Source: Pseudomonas saudimassiliensis (lineage in GTDB: Bacteria > Pseudomonadota > Gammaproteobacteria > Pseudomonadales > Pseudomonadaceae). From it: DNA of 64,000 bases. Positions 36,158 to 44,636 of this stretch are shown piece after piece (position 1 is the stretch's first letter; every line of letters starts with the position of its first letter). The translations under genes were made by a program, and so were the position numbers. Where the stretch lies: assembly GCF_000939975.1 (NCBI RefSeq), contig NZ_LK391969.1, forward strand, positions 1,743,953 through 1,807,952. The letters are read 5' to 3'. The notes beneath the pieces are model-generated. The model was not told the origin of the DNA. It did no database searches and saw only the letters and a list, made by a program, of their open reading frames with translations.

Positions 36158-37573
36158 GTGATCAAGAAAATCCTGATTGCCAACCGTGGCGAAATTGCTG
36201 TCCGTATCGTCCGCGCCTGCGCGGAAATGGGCATCCGCTCGGTGGCCATCCACTCGGATGCGGACCGCTATGCACTGCATGTGAAACGGGCCGACGAGTC
36301 CTATAACGTCGGCAGCGATCCGCTGGCCGGGTATCTGAATGCCCGGCAGCTGGTCAACCTGGCGGTCGAGACCGGTTGTGATGCACTGCACCCCGGTTAT
36401 GGCTTCCTGTCCGAAAATGCCGAACTGGCGCGCATCTGCACCGAGCGCGGGATCAAATTCATCGGCCCCTCCGCGGAGGTGATCGCGCGCATGGGCGACA
36501 AGACCGAAGCCCGCCGCAGCATGATCGCCGCCGGGGTGCCGGTCACCCCCGGCACCGAAGGCAACCTGGAAAGTCTTGAGCAGGCCCTGAGCGAGGCTGA
36601 GCGGGTCGGGTATCCGGTCATGCTCAAAGCCACCTCCGGCGGTGGCGGCCGCGGCATCCGCCGCTGCAACAGCAAGGAAGAATTGCAACAGGCCTGGCCG
36701 CGGGTGATTTCCGAGGCGACCAAGGCCTTCGGCAGCGCCGATGTGTTCCTGGAAAAGTGCATCGTCAACCCCAAGCACATCGAGGCCCAGGTGCTGGCCG
36801 ACAGCTTCGGCAACACCGTGCACCTGTTCGAGCGCGACTGCTCCATCCAGCGCCGCAACCAGAAGCTGATCGAAATTGCCCCGAGCCCACAGCTGACACC
36901 GGAACAGCGCGCCTATATCGGCGACCTGGCGGTGCGCGCCGCCCAGGCGGTCGGCTACGAGAACGCCGGTACCGTGGAATTTTTGCTGGCGGACAACGAA
37001 GTCTACTTCATGGAAATGAACACCCGGGTGCAGGTGGAACACACCATCACCGAGCAGATCACCGGCATCGATATCGTCCGTGAGCAGATCCGTATCGCCT
37101 CCGGTTTGCCGTTGTCGATCAAGCAGGGGGATATCGAGCACCGCGGCTACGCCATCCAGTTCCGCATCAATGCCGAGGACCCGAAGAACGACTTCCTGCC
37201 GTCCTTCGGCAAGATCACCCGGTACTACGCGCCCGGCGGCCCCGGCGTACGCGTGGATACCGCCATCTACACCGGCTACACCATCCCGCCCTATTACGAT
37301 TCCATGTGCCTGAAACTGATCGTCTGGGCGAACAACTGGGAAGATGCGCTGGATCGCGGTTACCGCGCGCTGGATGACATGCACCTGCACGGGGTCAAGA
37401 CCACCGAGGCCTATTACCAGGAAATCCTCAAGAACCCGGACTTTCGCAGCGGCGTGTTCGACACCAGCTTTGTCGAGACCCACCCGGAACTGACCAACTA
37501 CTCGACCAAGAACAAACCCGAAGCCCTGGCCCTGGCCATTGCCGGCGCCATCGCCGCCTACGCCGGTCTTTGA
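36158..37573 (+). CDS. pycA: Pyruvate carboxylase subunit A (biotin carboxylase)
   Basis: A 471-residue biotin carboxylase, from GTG at 36158 with AGAGGAAAGG just upstream; ATG at 36101 would add 19 residues not seen in the family. It carboxylates biotin with bicarbonate and ATP. Motifs: KILIANRGEIAVRIVRAC, GYGFLSENA, KATSGGGGRGIRR (ATP-grasp glycine loop), MEMNTRVQVEHTITEQITGID and GHAIQFRINAED-like (here GYAIQFRINAED). It acts with the PycB subunit encoded 45 bases downstream. AccC is the main alternative, but the neighbouring PycB settles the role. Confidence 0.93.
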   Translation: MIKKILIANRGEIAVRIVRACAEMGIRSVAIHSDADRYALHVKRADESYNVGSDPLAGYLNARQLVNLAVETGCDALHPGYGFLSENAELARICTERGIKFIGPSAEVIARMGDKTEARRSMIAAGVPVTPGTEGNLESLEQALSEAERVGYPVMLKATSGGGGRGIRRCNSKEELQQAWPRVISEATKAFGSADVFLEKCIVNPKHIEAQVLADSFGNTVHLFERDCSIQRRNQKLIEIAPSPQLTPEQRAYIGDLAVRAAQAVGYENAGTVEFLLADNEVYFMEMNTRVQVEHTITEQITGIDIVREQIRIASGLPLSIKQGDIEHRGYAIQFRINAEDPKNDFLPSFGKITRYYAPGGPGVRVDTAIYTGYTIPPYYDSMCLKLIVWANNWEDALDRGYRALDDMHLHGVKTTEAYYQEILKNPDFRSGVFDTSFVETHPELTNYSTKNKPEALALAIAGAIAAYAGL

Positions 37574-37617
37574 TTGCAGCCGCAAGCCGTGCGCTTGCCG
37601 CCAATGAGGAATGCACC

Positions 37618-39429
37618 ATGAGCAAGAAACGCATCACCGTTACCGATACCATCCTGCGCGATGCCCACCAGTCCCTGCTGGCTACCCGCATGCGCACCGA
37701 GGACATGCTGCCGATCTGCCCGAAACTGGACCAGGTTGGCTACTGGTCGCTGGAAGTCTGGGGCGGCGCCACCTTCGACGCCTGCGTCCGCTTCCTCAAG
37801 GAGGATCCCTGGGAGCGTCTGCGCCAGCTGCGCGCCGCGCTGCCCAACACCCGCCTGCAGATGCTGCTGCGCGGCCAGAACCTGCTGGGCTACCGGCACT
37901 ACAGCGACGACGTGGTTCGCGCCTTCGTCGCCAAGGCGGCGGTCAACGGTATCGATGTATTTCGCATCTTCGACGCGATGAATGACGTGCGTAACCTGCG
38001 CACCGCCATCTCCGCGGTCAAGGCGGCCGGCAAGCACGCCCAGGGCACCATCTGCTACACCACCAGCCCGGTGCATACCGTGGAGCTGTTCGTGGAGCAG
38101 GCCAAGACCCTGGAAGCCATGGGCGTCGACTCCCTGGCAATCAAGGACATGGCCGGCCTGCTGACCCCGTTCGCCACCGGCGAACTGGTCGCCGCACTCA
38201 AGGCCGCTACCAGCCTGCCGGTATTCATCCACTCCCATGACACCGCTGGCCTGGCCGCCATGTGCCAGCTCAAGGCCATCGAATGCGGCGCTGATCATAT
38301 CGATACCGCCATCGGCTCCATGGCCTGGGGCACCAGCCATCCGGGTACCGAATCCATGGTCGCAGCGCTCAAGGGCACGCCCTACGACACCGGCCTGGAC
38401 CTGGAGCTGATCCAGGAGATCAGCATGTACTTCATGGAAGTGCGCAAAAAGTACCACCAGTTCGAGAGTCCCTTCACTGGCGTGGATACCCGGGTGCAGA
38501 TCAACCAGGTACCGGGCGGCATGATGTCCAACCTGGCCAACCAGCTGAAGGAACAGGGCGCGCTCAACCGGATCAATGAAGTATTCGAGGAAATTCCGCG
38601 GGTGCGCGAGGACCTCGGCTTCCCGCCGCTGGTCACGCCTACTTCGCAGATCGTTGGCACCCAGGCGGTCTTCAACGTGCTGGCCGGTGAACGCTACAAG
38701 ACCATCACCAACGAGGTGAAGCTGTACCTGCAAGGCCGCTACGGCCAGGCACCGGGCACCATCAACCCGGAGCTGCAGGTGCGCGCCATTGGCGATGAGG
38801 ACGTGATCGACGTGCGTCCCGCGGATCTGCTCAAACCGGAGATGGACCGCCTGCGCAAGGAGGTCGGCAGCCTGGCCAAGAGCGAGGAGGATGTGCTGAC
38901 CTTCGCCATGTTCCCCGATATCGGGCGCAAGTTCCTCGAGGAACTTGCTGCCGGTACGCTCCAGCCGGAAGCCCTGCTGCCGATCCCGGACGGCGACAGC
39001 AAGCCCGCCGCTGCCCAGGGCGTGGCCACCGAGTTCATGATTGACGTGCACGGTGAAAGTTACCGTATCGATATCACCGGTGTGGGCGTCAAAGGGGACG
39101 GCACTCGTCATTTCTACCTGAGCGTGGATGGCATGCCGGAAGAAGTGGTCCTCGAGGAGCTCAATCAGTTCGTCGGTGGCGCTGGCGGCAAGTCCCGTCA
39201 GCACGCGACCAAACCGGGTCACGTCACCACCAGCATGCCCGGCAACGTGGTGGATGTCCTGGTGGCCGAAGGCGATCGGGTCAAGGCCGGCCAGGCCGTG
39301 CTGATCAGCGAGGCGATGAAGATGGAGAGCGAGATCCAGGCCGCCATCGACGGTACGGTCAAGGCCGTCCACGTGGCCAAGGGCGACCGGGTCAACCCGG
39401 GCGAGATCCTGATTGAAATCGAGGCCTGA
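37618..39429 (+). CDS. pycB: Pyruvate carboxylase subunit B (carboxyltransferase with biotinyl domain)
   Basis: A 603-residue protein, from ATG at 37618 with GAGGA upstream. The N-terminal HMGL-like/carboxyltransferase domain has TDTILRDAHQSLLATRMR, RGQNLLGYRHY and DVFRIFDAMND; the conserved PYC_OADA domain follows; a biotinyl domain ends the protein with SEAMKMES, where Lys568 should be biotinylated. It transfers CO2 from biotin to pyruvate, forming oxaloacetate. Similar proteins are annotated oadA (oxaloacetate decarboxylase alpha), but no sodium-pump beta and gamma genes are adjacent, which favours an anaplerotic carboxylase. Confidence 0.94.
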   Translation: MSKKRITVTDTILRDAHQSLLATRMRTEDMLPICPKLDQVGYWSLEVWGGATFDACVRFLKEDPWERLRQLRAALPNTRLQMLLRGQNLLGYRHYSDDVVRAFVAKAAVNGIDVFRIFDAMNDVRNLRTAISAVKAAGKHAQGTICYTTSPVHTVELFVEQAKTLEAMGVDSLAIKDMAGLLTPFATGELVAALKAATSLPVFIHSHDTAGLAAMCQLKAIECGADHIDTAIGSMAWGTSHPGTESMVAALKGTPYDTGLDLELIQEISMYFMEVRKKYHQFESPFTGVDTRVQINQVPGGMMSNLANQLKEQGALNRINEVFEEIPRVREDLGFPPLVTPTSQIVGTQAVFNVLAGERYKTITNEVKLYLQGRYGQAPGTINPELQVRAIGDEDVIDVRPADLLKPEMDRLRKEVGSLAKSEEDVLTFAMFPDIGRKFLEELAAGTLQPEALLPIPDGDSKPAAAQGVATEFMIDVHGESYRIDITGVGVKGDGTRHFYLSVDGMPEEVVLEELNQFVGGAGGKSRQHATKPGHVTTSMPGNVVDVLVAEGDRVKAGQAVLISEAMKMESEIQAAIDGTVKAVHVAKGDRVNPGEILIEIEA

Positions 39430-39434
39430 GCCAA

Positions 39435-39453
39435 GGGGAGCCGCTGGCTCCCC
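39435..39453 (+). other. Hairpin between pycB and the carbonic anhydrase gene
   Basis: Perfect 8-base stem GGGGAGCC/GGCTCCCC with a 3-base loop, 6 bases after the pycB stop. A C-rich rather than T-rich tail follows, so it could be a weak terminator or an RNA-processing or stability element. Confidence 0.4.
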
Positions 39454-39478
39454 CAACCCCCTACCAGAGAGCAAGCGC

Positions 39479-40165
39479 ATGCCCTACAAGAAGCTGAAGA
39501 GCACCGATGACGCCATTGCGCAGATCGTTGATGGCTATATGCACTTCCATGAGGTGGTCTACCCCGACCAGCAGGAGCTGTTCCACAAGCTGGCCTTCGA
39601 GCAGACCCCCAAGGCCATGTTCATCACCTGCGCCGATTCGCGCGTCGTGCCCGAGCTGATCACCCAGAGTTCACCGGGGGACCTGTTCGTCACGCGTAAC
39701 GTGGGCAACGTGGTCCCGCCCTACGGCCAGATGCTCGGTGGTGTATCCACCGCCATCGAATATGCCGTGGTGGCCCTGGGGGTCAAACACATCATTATCT
39801 GTGGCCACTCGGACTGCGGCGCGATGAAGGCCGTGCTCAACCCGGAACAGCTGCGCGGCATGCCGACGGTCCGGTCCTGGTTACAGCATTCGGAGGTGGC
39901 CAAGATCGTGGTGCAGGAAAACTGCGGCCACGACCATTGCGATACCCTGGGCGTGCTCACCGAAGAAAACGTCGTCGCCCAACTGGGTCACCTGGCCACC
40001 CACCCCTCGGTCGCTTCGCGGCTGGCCCGCGGCGATCTGTTCATCCATGGCTGGGTGTACGATATCGAGACCAGCCAGATCCGCGCCTATGATACGGAAA
40101 AGGGCGAATTCCGCCGGATCGGTGACGGCCCGCTGCCAATGGCAACGCCGCGCCCGCGTTACTGA
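39479..40165 (+). CDS. can: Beta-carbonic anhydrase
   Basis: A 228-residue beta-class carbonic anhydrase that interconverts CO2 and bicarbonate. Zinc and catalytic residues are complete: Cys51, Asp53 and Arg55 in CADSRVVPEL, and His110 and Cys113 in CGHSDCGAMK. ATG at 39479 follows AGAGAGCA. It lies 49 bases after pycB on the same strand; bicarbonate is the substrate of pyruvate carboxylase, so the pairing makes metabolic sense. The next gene, purE, has its own leader. Confidence 0.95.
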   Translation: MPYKKLKSTDDAIAQIVDGYMHFHEVVYPDQQELFHKLAFEQTPKAMFITCADSRVVPELITQSSPGDLFVTRNVGNVVPPYGQMLGGVSTAIEYAVVALGVKHIIICGHSDCGAMKAVLNPEQLRGMPTVRSWLQHSEVAKIVVQENCGHDHCDTLGVLTEENVVAQLGHLATHPSVASRLARGDLFIHGWVYDIETSQIRAYDTEKGEFRRIGDGPLPMATPRPRY

Positions 40166-40198
40166 TAAACCTTGGCTGGTCCGTCGCCGGCTTTGGGT

Positions 40199-40204
40199 TA
40201 TAAT
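40199..40204 (+). promoter_or_regulatory. -10 element of the purE promoter
   Basis: TATAAT, a perfect -10 hexamer, 83 bases before the purE start codon. No good -35 box is seen at 16-18 bases; TTGGCT at 40172-40177 is 21 bases away. Transcription would start near 40211, placing the hairpin at 40240-40267 inside the leader. Confidence 0.5.
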
Positions 40205-40239
40205 CGGCGGACCTGGCCAACTGGCCTGCATTCTTTCCG

Positions 40240-40267
40240 AGCCACGCCCTTGCGTGGCTTTGTTTTT
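40240..40267 (+). terminator. Intrinsic terminator in the purE leader
   Basis: Stem AGCCACGC/GCGTGGCT with a 4-base loop, then TTGTTTTT, 20 bases before the purE ATG. Form and U tract are those of a Rho-independent terminator. Being downstream of the likely purE -10 element, it may act as an attenuator; alternatively it ends read-through from the carbonic anhydrase gene. Confidence 0.7.
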
Positions 40268-40287
40268 CGTCATCAAGAGGCACGACA

Positions 40288-40779
40288 ATGACCGCACTGG
40301 TTGGCGTGATCATGGGCTCCAAGTCCGACTGGTCTACCATGAGCCACACGGCAGACATGCTGGAGCAGTTGGGCATCCCCTTTGAAGTGAAGGTGGTATC
40401 CGCGCACCGTACTCCCGACCTGCTGTTCGATTACGCCGCGCAAGCTGCCGAACGCGGCATCGAGGTGATCATTGCCGGGGCCGGTGGCGCGGCCCACCTG
40501 CCGGGTATGTGCGCTGCCAAGACCCATCTGCCGGTACTTGGCGTGCCGGTGCAGTCGTCCATGCTGTCGGGCGTCGACTCGCTGCTGTCGATCGTGCAGA
40601 TGCCCGCCGGCGTGCCGGTCGCTACCCTGGCCATCGGCAAGGCCGGTGCGATCAACGCGGCGCTGCTGTCTGCAAGCATTCTCGGCGGCCGGCACCCGCA
40701 GTATCATCAGGCGCTGCAGGATTTCCGCAGCCGCCAGACCGATACCGTGCTGGACAACCCGGATCCACGTCAGGCCTGA
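40288..40779 (+). CDS. purE: N5-carboxyaminoimidazole ribonucleotide mutase
   Basis: A 163-residue class I PurE. The opening [14 protein letters not shown], the catalytic-site segment [15 protein letters not shown] (with the key His) and [10 protein letters not shown] are diagnostic. It moves the carboxylate of N5-CAIR to give CAIR in purine synthesis. It precedes purK by 9 bases; the two products act in sequence. The leader carries a terminator hairpin. Confidence 0.97.
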   Translation: MTALVGVIMGSKSDWSTMSHTADMLEQLGIPFEVKVVSAHRTPDLLFDYAAQAAERGIEVIIAGAGGAAHLPGMCAAKTHLPVLGVPVQSSMLSGVDSLLSIVQMPAGVPVATLAIGKAGAINAALLSASILGGRHPQYHQALQDFRSRQTDTVLDNPDPRQA

Positions 40780-40788
40780 GGAACAATC

Positions 40789-41868
40789 ATGAAGATCGGC
40801 ATCATCGGTGGTGGTCAACTCGGACGCATGCTGGCCCTGGCCGGTACCCCCCTGGGTCAGCAGTTCGCCTTTCTCGATCCGGCCCCGGACGCCTGCGCCG
40901 CCGCGCTGGGCAAGCATCTGTGCGCAGCCTATGACGATCGCGAGCAATTACGCCAGCTGGCGGATGATGTCGATGTGGTGACCTTCGAATTCGAAAGCGT
41001 CCCGGCGGAAACCGTGGCCTTCCTCGAGCAGTATGTGCCGGTGTTCCCCAATGCCGAGTCACTGCGCATTGCCCGGGACCGCTGGTTCGAGAAGTCCATG
41101 TTCCTCGAACTGGGGATTCCCACCCCGGAATTCGCCGATATCCAGTCCCAGGCCGATCTTGAGGCCGCGGTCCAGGCCATCGGGCTACCCGCCGTGCTGA
41201 AAACCCGCACCCTGGGCTACGACGGCAAGGGCCAGAAGCTGCTGCGCCAACCGGATGATGTCACCGATGCCTTTGCCGAGCTGGGCAGCGTGCCCTGCAT
41301 CCTGGAGGGCTTCGTGCCCTTTACCGGTGAAGTCTCGCTGATTGCGGTCCGTGGCCGCGACGGCGATACCTGTTTTTATCCCCTGGTGCATAACACCCAC
41401 CAGCAGGGCATCCTGCAGCTGTCGGTCGCCAGCACCGACCACCCGTTGCAGGCCCAGGCCGAGAACTACGCGGGCCGGGTGCTCGACAAGCTGAATTACG
41501 TCGGTGTACTGGCGTTCGAGTTTTTCGAAGTCGATGGCGGCCTCAAGGCCAACGAGATCGCTCCGCGGGTGCACAACTCCGGGCACTGGACCATCGAAGG
41601 CGCCGAATGCAGCCAGTTCGAAAATCATTTGCGCGCCATCGCCGGACTGCCCCTGGGCTCCACTGCCAAGATCGGTGAAAGCGCCATGCTCAACTTCATC
41701 GGTGAAGTGCCGCCGGTAGCCAAGGTCACGGCCATCGCCGATTGCCATCTGCACCATTACGGCAAGGCTTTCAAGCCTGGGCGCAAGGTTGGCCATGCTA
41801 CCCTGCGCTGCGCCGATGCAGCGGTACTGCAATCACGCATTGCCCAGGTCCAGGCCCTGATCGACTGA
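40789..41868 (+). CDS. purK: N5-carboxyaminoimidazole ribonucleotide synthase
   Basis: A 359-residue ATP-grasp enzyme making N5-CAIR from AIR, ATP and bicarbonate. The start KIGIIGGGQLGRMLALAG, the ATP-grasp segment KTRTLGYDGKGQ and EIAPRVHNSGHWTIEGA are standard PurK motifs. It follows purE closely and is followed after 26 bases by a DUF3299 gene, the same order as in other pseudomonads. The carbonic anhydrase upstream of purE supplies the same bicarbonate substrate. Confidence 0.97.
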   Translation: MKIGIIGGGQLGRMLALAGTPLGQQFAFLDPAPDACAAALGKHLCAAYDDREQLRQLADDVDVVTFEFESVPAETVAFLEQYVPVFPNAESLRIARDRWFEKSMFLELGIPTPEFADIQSQADLEAAVQAIGLPAVLKTRTLGYDGKGQKLLRQPDDVTDAFAELGSVPCILEGFVPFTGEVSLIAVRGRDGDTCFYPLVHNTHQQGILQLSVASTDHPLQAQAENYAGRVLDKLNYVGVLAFEFFEVDGGLKANEIAPRVHNSGHWTIEGAECSQFENHLRAIAGLPLGSTAKIGESAMLNFIGEVPPVAKVTAIADCHLHHYGKAFKPGRKVGHATLRCADAAVLQSRIAQVQALID

Positions 41869-41894
41869 TCAGGGCGCCAATATCGGGAGGCTCC

Positions 41895-42422
41895 ATGCTG
41901 CGGCTGTTGATCACTGTAGTACTGCTCTGTCCGAGCCTGCTGTTGGCAGCACCCCGCACTGTGGACTGGCTCGACCTGTTGCCGGCGGAGGATTACCAGG
42001 CGATGCTCGACATGCCGGAGATCAGCCACGATTGGGGTGGTGAAGCCCCCGGCGACTTCGCCAACAGCCTGCGTTCCGCCGACCGCAACCTGCCCGAGGT
42101 GATGTACTCCACCCGGGTGGTCACCGAGATGGACGGCCAACATATCGCCCTGGGTGGCTACCCGGTGCCCCTGGAAACCGACGAGCGCGGCCGCTATATC
42201 AGCTTCTTCCTGGTGCCCTACCCCGGCGCCTGCATCCATGTCCCGCCGCCACCGCCCAATCAGATCATCCTGGTCGACTATCCTGCCGGCATCGCCATCG
42301 ACGATATCTACGAACCCCTGTTGCTGACCGGCACCCTCAAGGTCGCCCAGACCAGCAATGAACTGGCCGACGCCAGCTACCGCATGGCCGCCGAGCAGGT
42401 GGTGGAATACCCCTACGAGTGA
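41895..42422 (+). CDS. DUF3299 family exported protein
   Basis: A 175-residue protein with a signal peptide (MLRLLITVVLLCPSLLLA, cut after the Ala run) and a single domain with IALGGYPVPLET, SFFLVPYPGACIHVPPPPPNQI (DUF3299 core: a Cys-His pair and a proline run) and GIAIDDIYEPLLLTGTL. Function unknown; family members are small periplasmic proteins, sometimes lipoproteins (this one lacks a clear lipobox). GGAGG lies five bases before the ATG, and it follows purK by 26 bases. Confidence 0.87.
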   Translation: MLRLLITVVLLCPSLLLAAPRTVDWLDLLPAEDYQAMLDMPEISHDWGGEAPGDFANSLRSADRNLPEVMYSTRVVTEMDGQHIALGGYPVPLETDERGRYISFFLVPYPGACIHVPPPPPNQIILVDYPAGIAIDDIYEPLLLTGTLKVAQTSNELADASYRMAAEQVVEYPYE

Positions 42423-42516
42423 GCATGGCTTTCTGCTATCGCCCACACGGGTGAGCGCTCTGGAACGGGCATTACGCTAAGCTCCCCGCCTGGACCAAGC
42501 ATGCAGCGGAGGCAAG

Positions 42517-43449
42517 ATGGGGTTTTTCACGGGGCTACTGGTACTGTTGCTAACGGGCGGTTGGGCGTTTCGCCGCTGGCTGCTTGATCGACCCGTACCC
42601 CAGCGCCAGGCGGTGCCCATGGCGGCGGAGGTATACCGCGTCGGTAGCACCTGTATCATCCGCCGGCGCAGCGACAATCCGGTGCGCTCCGTGGTGGTCA
42701 TGCACGGCTTCCTGGAAAATCCCCTGTACTTCACCCAGTACTACAGCGACCCGACGATCGAACTCATCATGCTGACCAGTGGCGACTACCATCTGCCCTT
42801 GGCCAACCCGGTCTTCCAGCAACCGCCCTGGCCCACCACACCGGCGCTGGTCACCGGGCTGATCGCCAGTGACGCCCAGGTGCTCAACCTGGCCCTGCAA
42901 TACCTGGTCAGCACCCCTGATGTGCGCGTGCATGGCCACTCCCGCGGCGGCGCCGTGGTACTGGAAGCCGCCCGCCAGCGGCCCGATCTGTTCGAAGCGG
43001 CAGCGGTGCTGTTGGAGGCACCGGCGCTCCCCCAGGGCCGGGCCTACCGGCCGACCCCGCGGCTGGGCCATTGGCTGCTGCCGCTGGTTCATCTACTATG
43101 GCAGGGCAAGCCGGCCAGCATCCTGTCCCGCCCGATATGGGGGCCCTTGCATGACGCCAGCAAACGCGAGCTGATTCTTGCCATGCCGTTCAACCCGCGC
43201 TCGAGCCGGGTGGTGATGACCAATCTTGAAGATCTCGAGCAGTGGATGCGCAGTACCGGACCGGAGATCTACCGCCACGTCAAACGGGGTGCGATCCTGG
43301 TCCCGCAGCAGGATCGCGTATTGCATAGCGGCGCCATGCTGGACAGTGCCCGGCAGGCCGAGAACCTGCAGATCATCGAGGTGCCTGACGGCAGTCACTT
43401 CGTGTTGCTGGATAATCCCGAGGCCATACCGCCCTTGATCCGGAACTGA
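42517..43449 (+). CDS. Alpha/beta hydrolase
   Basis: A 310-residue hydrolase with one N-terminal hydrophobic helix (FFTGLLVLLLTGGWAFRRWLL) that may anchor it to the inner membrane. The nucleophile elbow is GHSRGG; the later PQQDRVLHSGAML and VPDGSHFVLLDNP supply the acid and the histidine of the triad. VVMHGFLENPLYFTQYY resembles an oxyanion strand. Substrate unknown. GGAGG precedes the ATG. The next gene, trmO, begins 2 bases after the stop. Confidence 0.85.
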   Translation: MGFFTGLLVLLLTGGWAFRRWLLDRPVPQRQAVPMAAEVYRVGSTCIIRRRSDNPVRSVVVMHGFLENPLYFTQYYSDPTIELIMLTSGDYHLPLANPVFQQPPWPTTPALVTGLIASDAQVLNLALQYLVSTPDVRVHGHSRGGAVVLEAARQRPDLFEAAAVLLEAPALPQGRAYRPTPRLGHWLLPLVHLLWQGKPASILSRPIWGPLHDASKRELILAMPFNPRSSRVVMTNLEDLEQWMRSTGPEIYRHVKRGAILVPQQDRVLHSGAMLDSARQAENLQIIEVPDGSHFVLLDNPEAIPPLIRN

Positions 43450-43451
43450 CC

Positions 43452-44147
43452 ATGCCCTACCACTTCGAGCCGATTGGCGTCGTGCACTCCTGTTTCGCCG
43501 AGAAGTTCGCCATTCCCCGCCAGCCGCGCCTGGCGCCCGCCGCCCGCGGTGTGCTCGAACTCCTGCCCCCTTACAACACCCCGGAAGCGGTCGCCGGGCT
43601 CGAAGGCGTCAGTCACCTGTGGCTGCTGTTCGTCTTCCACCAGGCCGGCTCCGGGCCGGAGCACCTGCGGGTACGCCCGCCCCGGTTGGGGGGCAATCAA
43701 CGCATCGGCGTCTTTGCCAGCCGCTCCACCCACCGCCCCAATCCCCTGGGTCAGTCGGTGGTCAGGCTGGATGGCATCGAGCCGGGTCGCCTGCTGCTGT
43801 CCGGCATCGATCTGCTCGACGGCACCCCGGTGCTGGATATCAAGCCCTACGTGCCCTACGCCGATAGCGTGCCCGAGGCCCATAACACCCTCGCCGACGC
43901 GCCGCCGCCCGAGTTACCCGTATCCTGGGCGCCCTCTGCCCGTACCCAGGCCCTGGAACAGGCCCAGCGGCTGCAGCAGCCCGTCTGCGAGCTCATCGAA
44001 CAATGCCTGGCCCAAGACCCCAAGCCGGCCTACCAACGCCCCTCAGCGGAGCGGATCTATGGCGTACGTCTATGGGATCTGGAGGTACGCTGGCACTACC
44101 CCGAACCGGAGCAGATCCGCGTGCTGGCGGTGGAGGCATCGCCATGA
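43452..44147 (+). CDS. trmO: tRNA (N6-threonylcarbamoyl-A37) methyltransferase TrmO
   Basis: A 231-residue TrmO (TsaA/YaeB) family protein that methylates t6A37 of threonine tRNA using S-adenosylmethionine. Key motifs: FEPIGVVHSCFAEKFAIPRQPRL, RPPRLGGNQRIGVFASRSTHRPNPLGQSVVRL and ILDGTPVLDIKPYVPYADS-type (here DLLDGTPVLDIKPYVPYADS). It starts 2 bases after the hydrolase stop and overlaps the next gene, DUF3301, by 4 bases (ATGA), so all three are likely one transcript. Confidence 0.93.
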   Translation: MPYHFEPIGVVHSCFAEKFAIPRQPRLAPAARGVLELLPPYNTPEAVAGLEGVSHLWLLFVFHQAGSGPEHLRVRPPRLGGNQRIGVFASRSTHRPNPLGQSVVRLDGIEPGRLLLSGIDLLDGTPVLDIKPYVPYADSVPEAHNTLADAPPPELPVSWAPSARTQALEQAQRLQQPVCELIEQCLAQDPKPAYQRPSAERIYGVRLWDLEVRWHYPEPEQIRVLAVEASP

Positions 44148-44518
44148 TCGACCTGGGCCACGTTACGCTCATGCTGCTGGCTGCGGGGGTCGGCGCCTGG
44201 ATCTGGCGCGGGCTCGGGTTGCGTGATCGGGCCTTGCGCCTGGTCCGGCAACACTGCCAACGCAGCCAGGTGCAGCTGCTGGACGAAAGCATCGCGCTCA
44301 ACCGGCTGCGACTGGGACGGGGACGCCATGGGCGGCCGGGGCTGATCCGCCGTTACGGTTTTGAATTCACCGTGACCGGTGAGCACAGGTACAGCGGCTT
44401 TATCGAATTGCATGGCGCGGACGTGCTGAAAATCGAACTTGCGCCCCATCCGTTTCCGGGCGAGGGACCTGGCCCAGACAGTCCGCCCCGCCGGGACAAC
44501 GTCCATTACCTTCATTGA
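44144..44518 (+). CDS. DUF3301 family protein
   Basis: A 124-residue protein with one N-terminal transmembrane helix (VTLMLLAAGVGAWIWRGLGLR) and a soluble C-terminal domain. The family features RDRALRLVRQHCQRSQVQLLDESIAL and RYGFEFTVTGEHRYSG are clear. The ATG overlaps the trmO stop as ATGA, indicating coupled translation. Function unknown. The parS-like site lies 33 bases after its stop. Confidence 0.85.
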   Translation: MIDLGHVTLMLLAAGVGAWIWRGLGLRDRALRLVRQHCQRSQVQLLDESIALNRLRLGRGRHGRPGLIRRYGFEFTVTGEHRYSGFIELHGADVLKIELAPHPFPGEGPGPDSPPRRDNVHYLH

Positions 44519-44550
44519 AGTTATCAAAGCACCTACTGGTTATTCCTATT

Positions 44551-44566
44551 CGTTCCACGTGGAACC
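44551..44566. promoter_or_regulatory. parS: parS-like centromere site for ParB
   Basis: CGTTCCACGTGGAACC contains a perfect 14-base palindrome (44552-44565) and fits the conserved bacterial parS pattern TGTTnCACGTGnAACA at 14 of 16 positions. It is intergenic, about 12 kb from parB. ParB should load here and spread, with ParA driving segregation of the origin region. Confidence 0.85.
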
Positions 44567-44636
44567 ATCACTCTGCCCCTTGCGGGCGGAATGGCAGGCG
44601 CTTTAAGGTAGCCTTTTCAACCAGGGACTGGATGCC

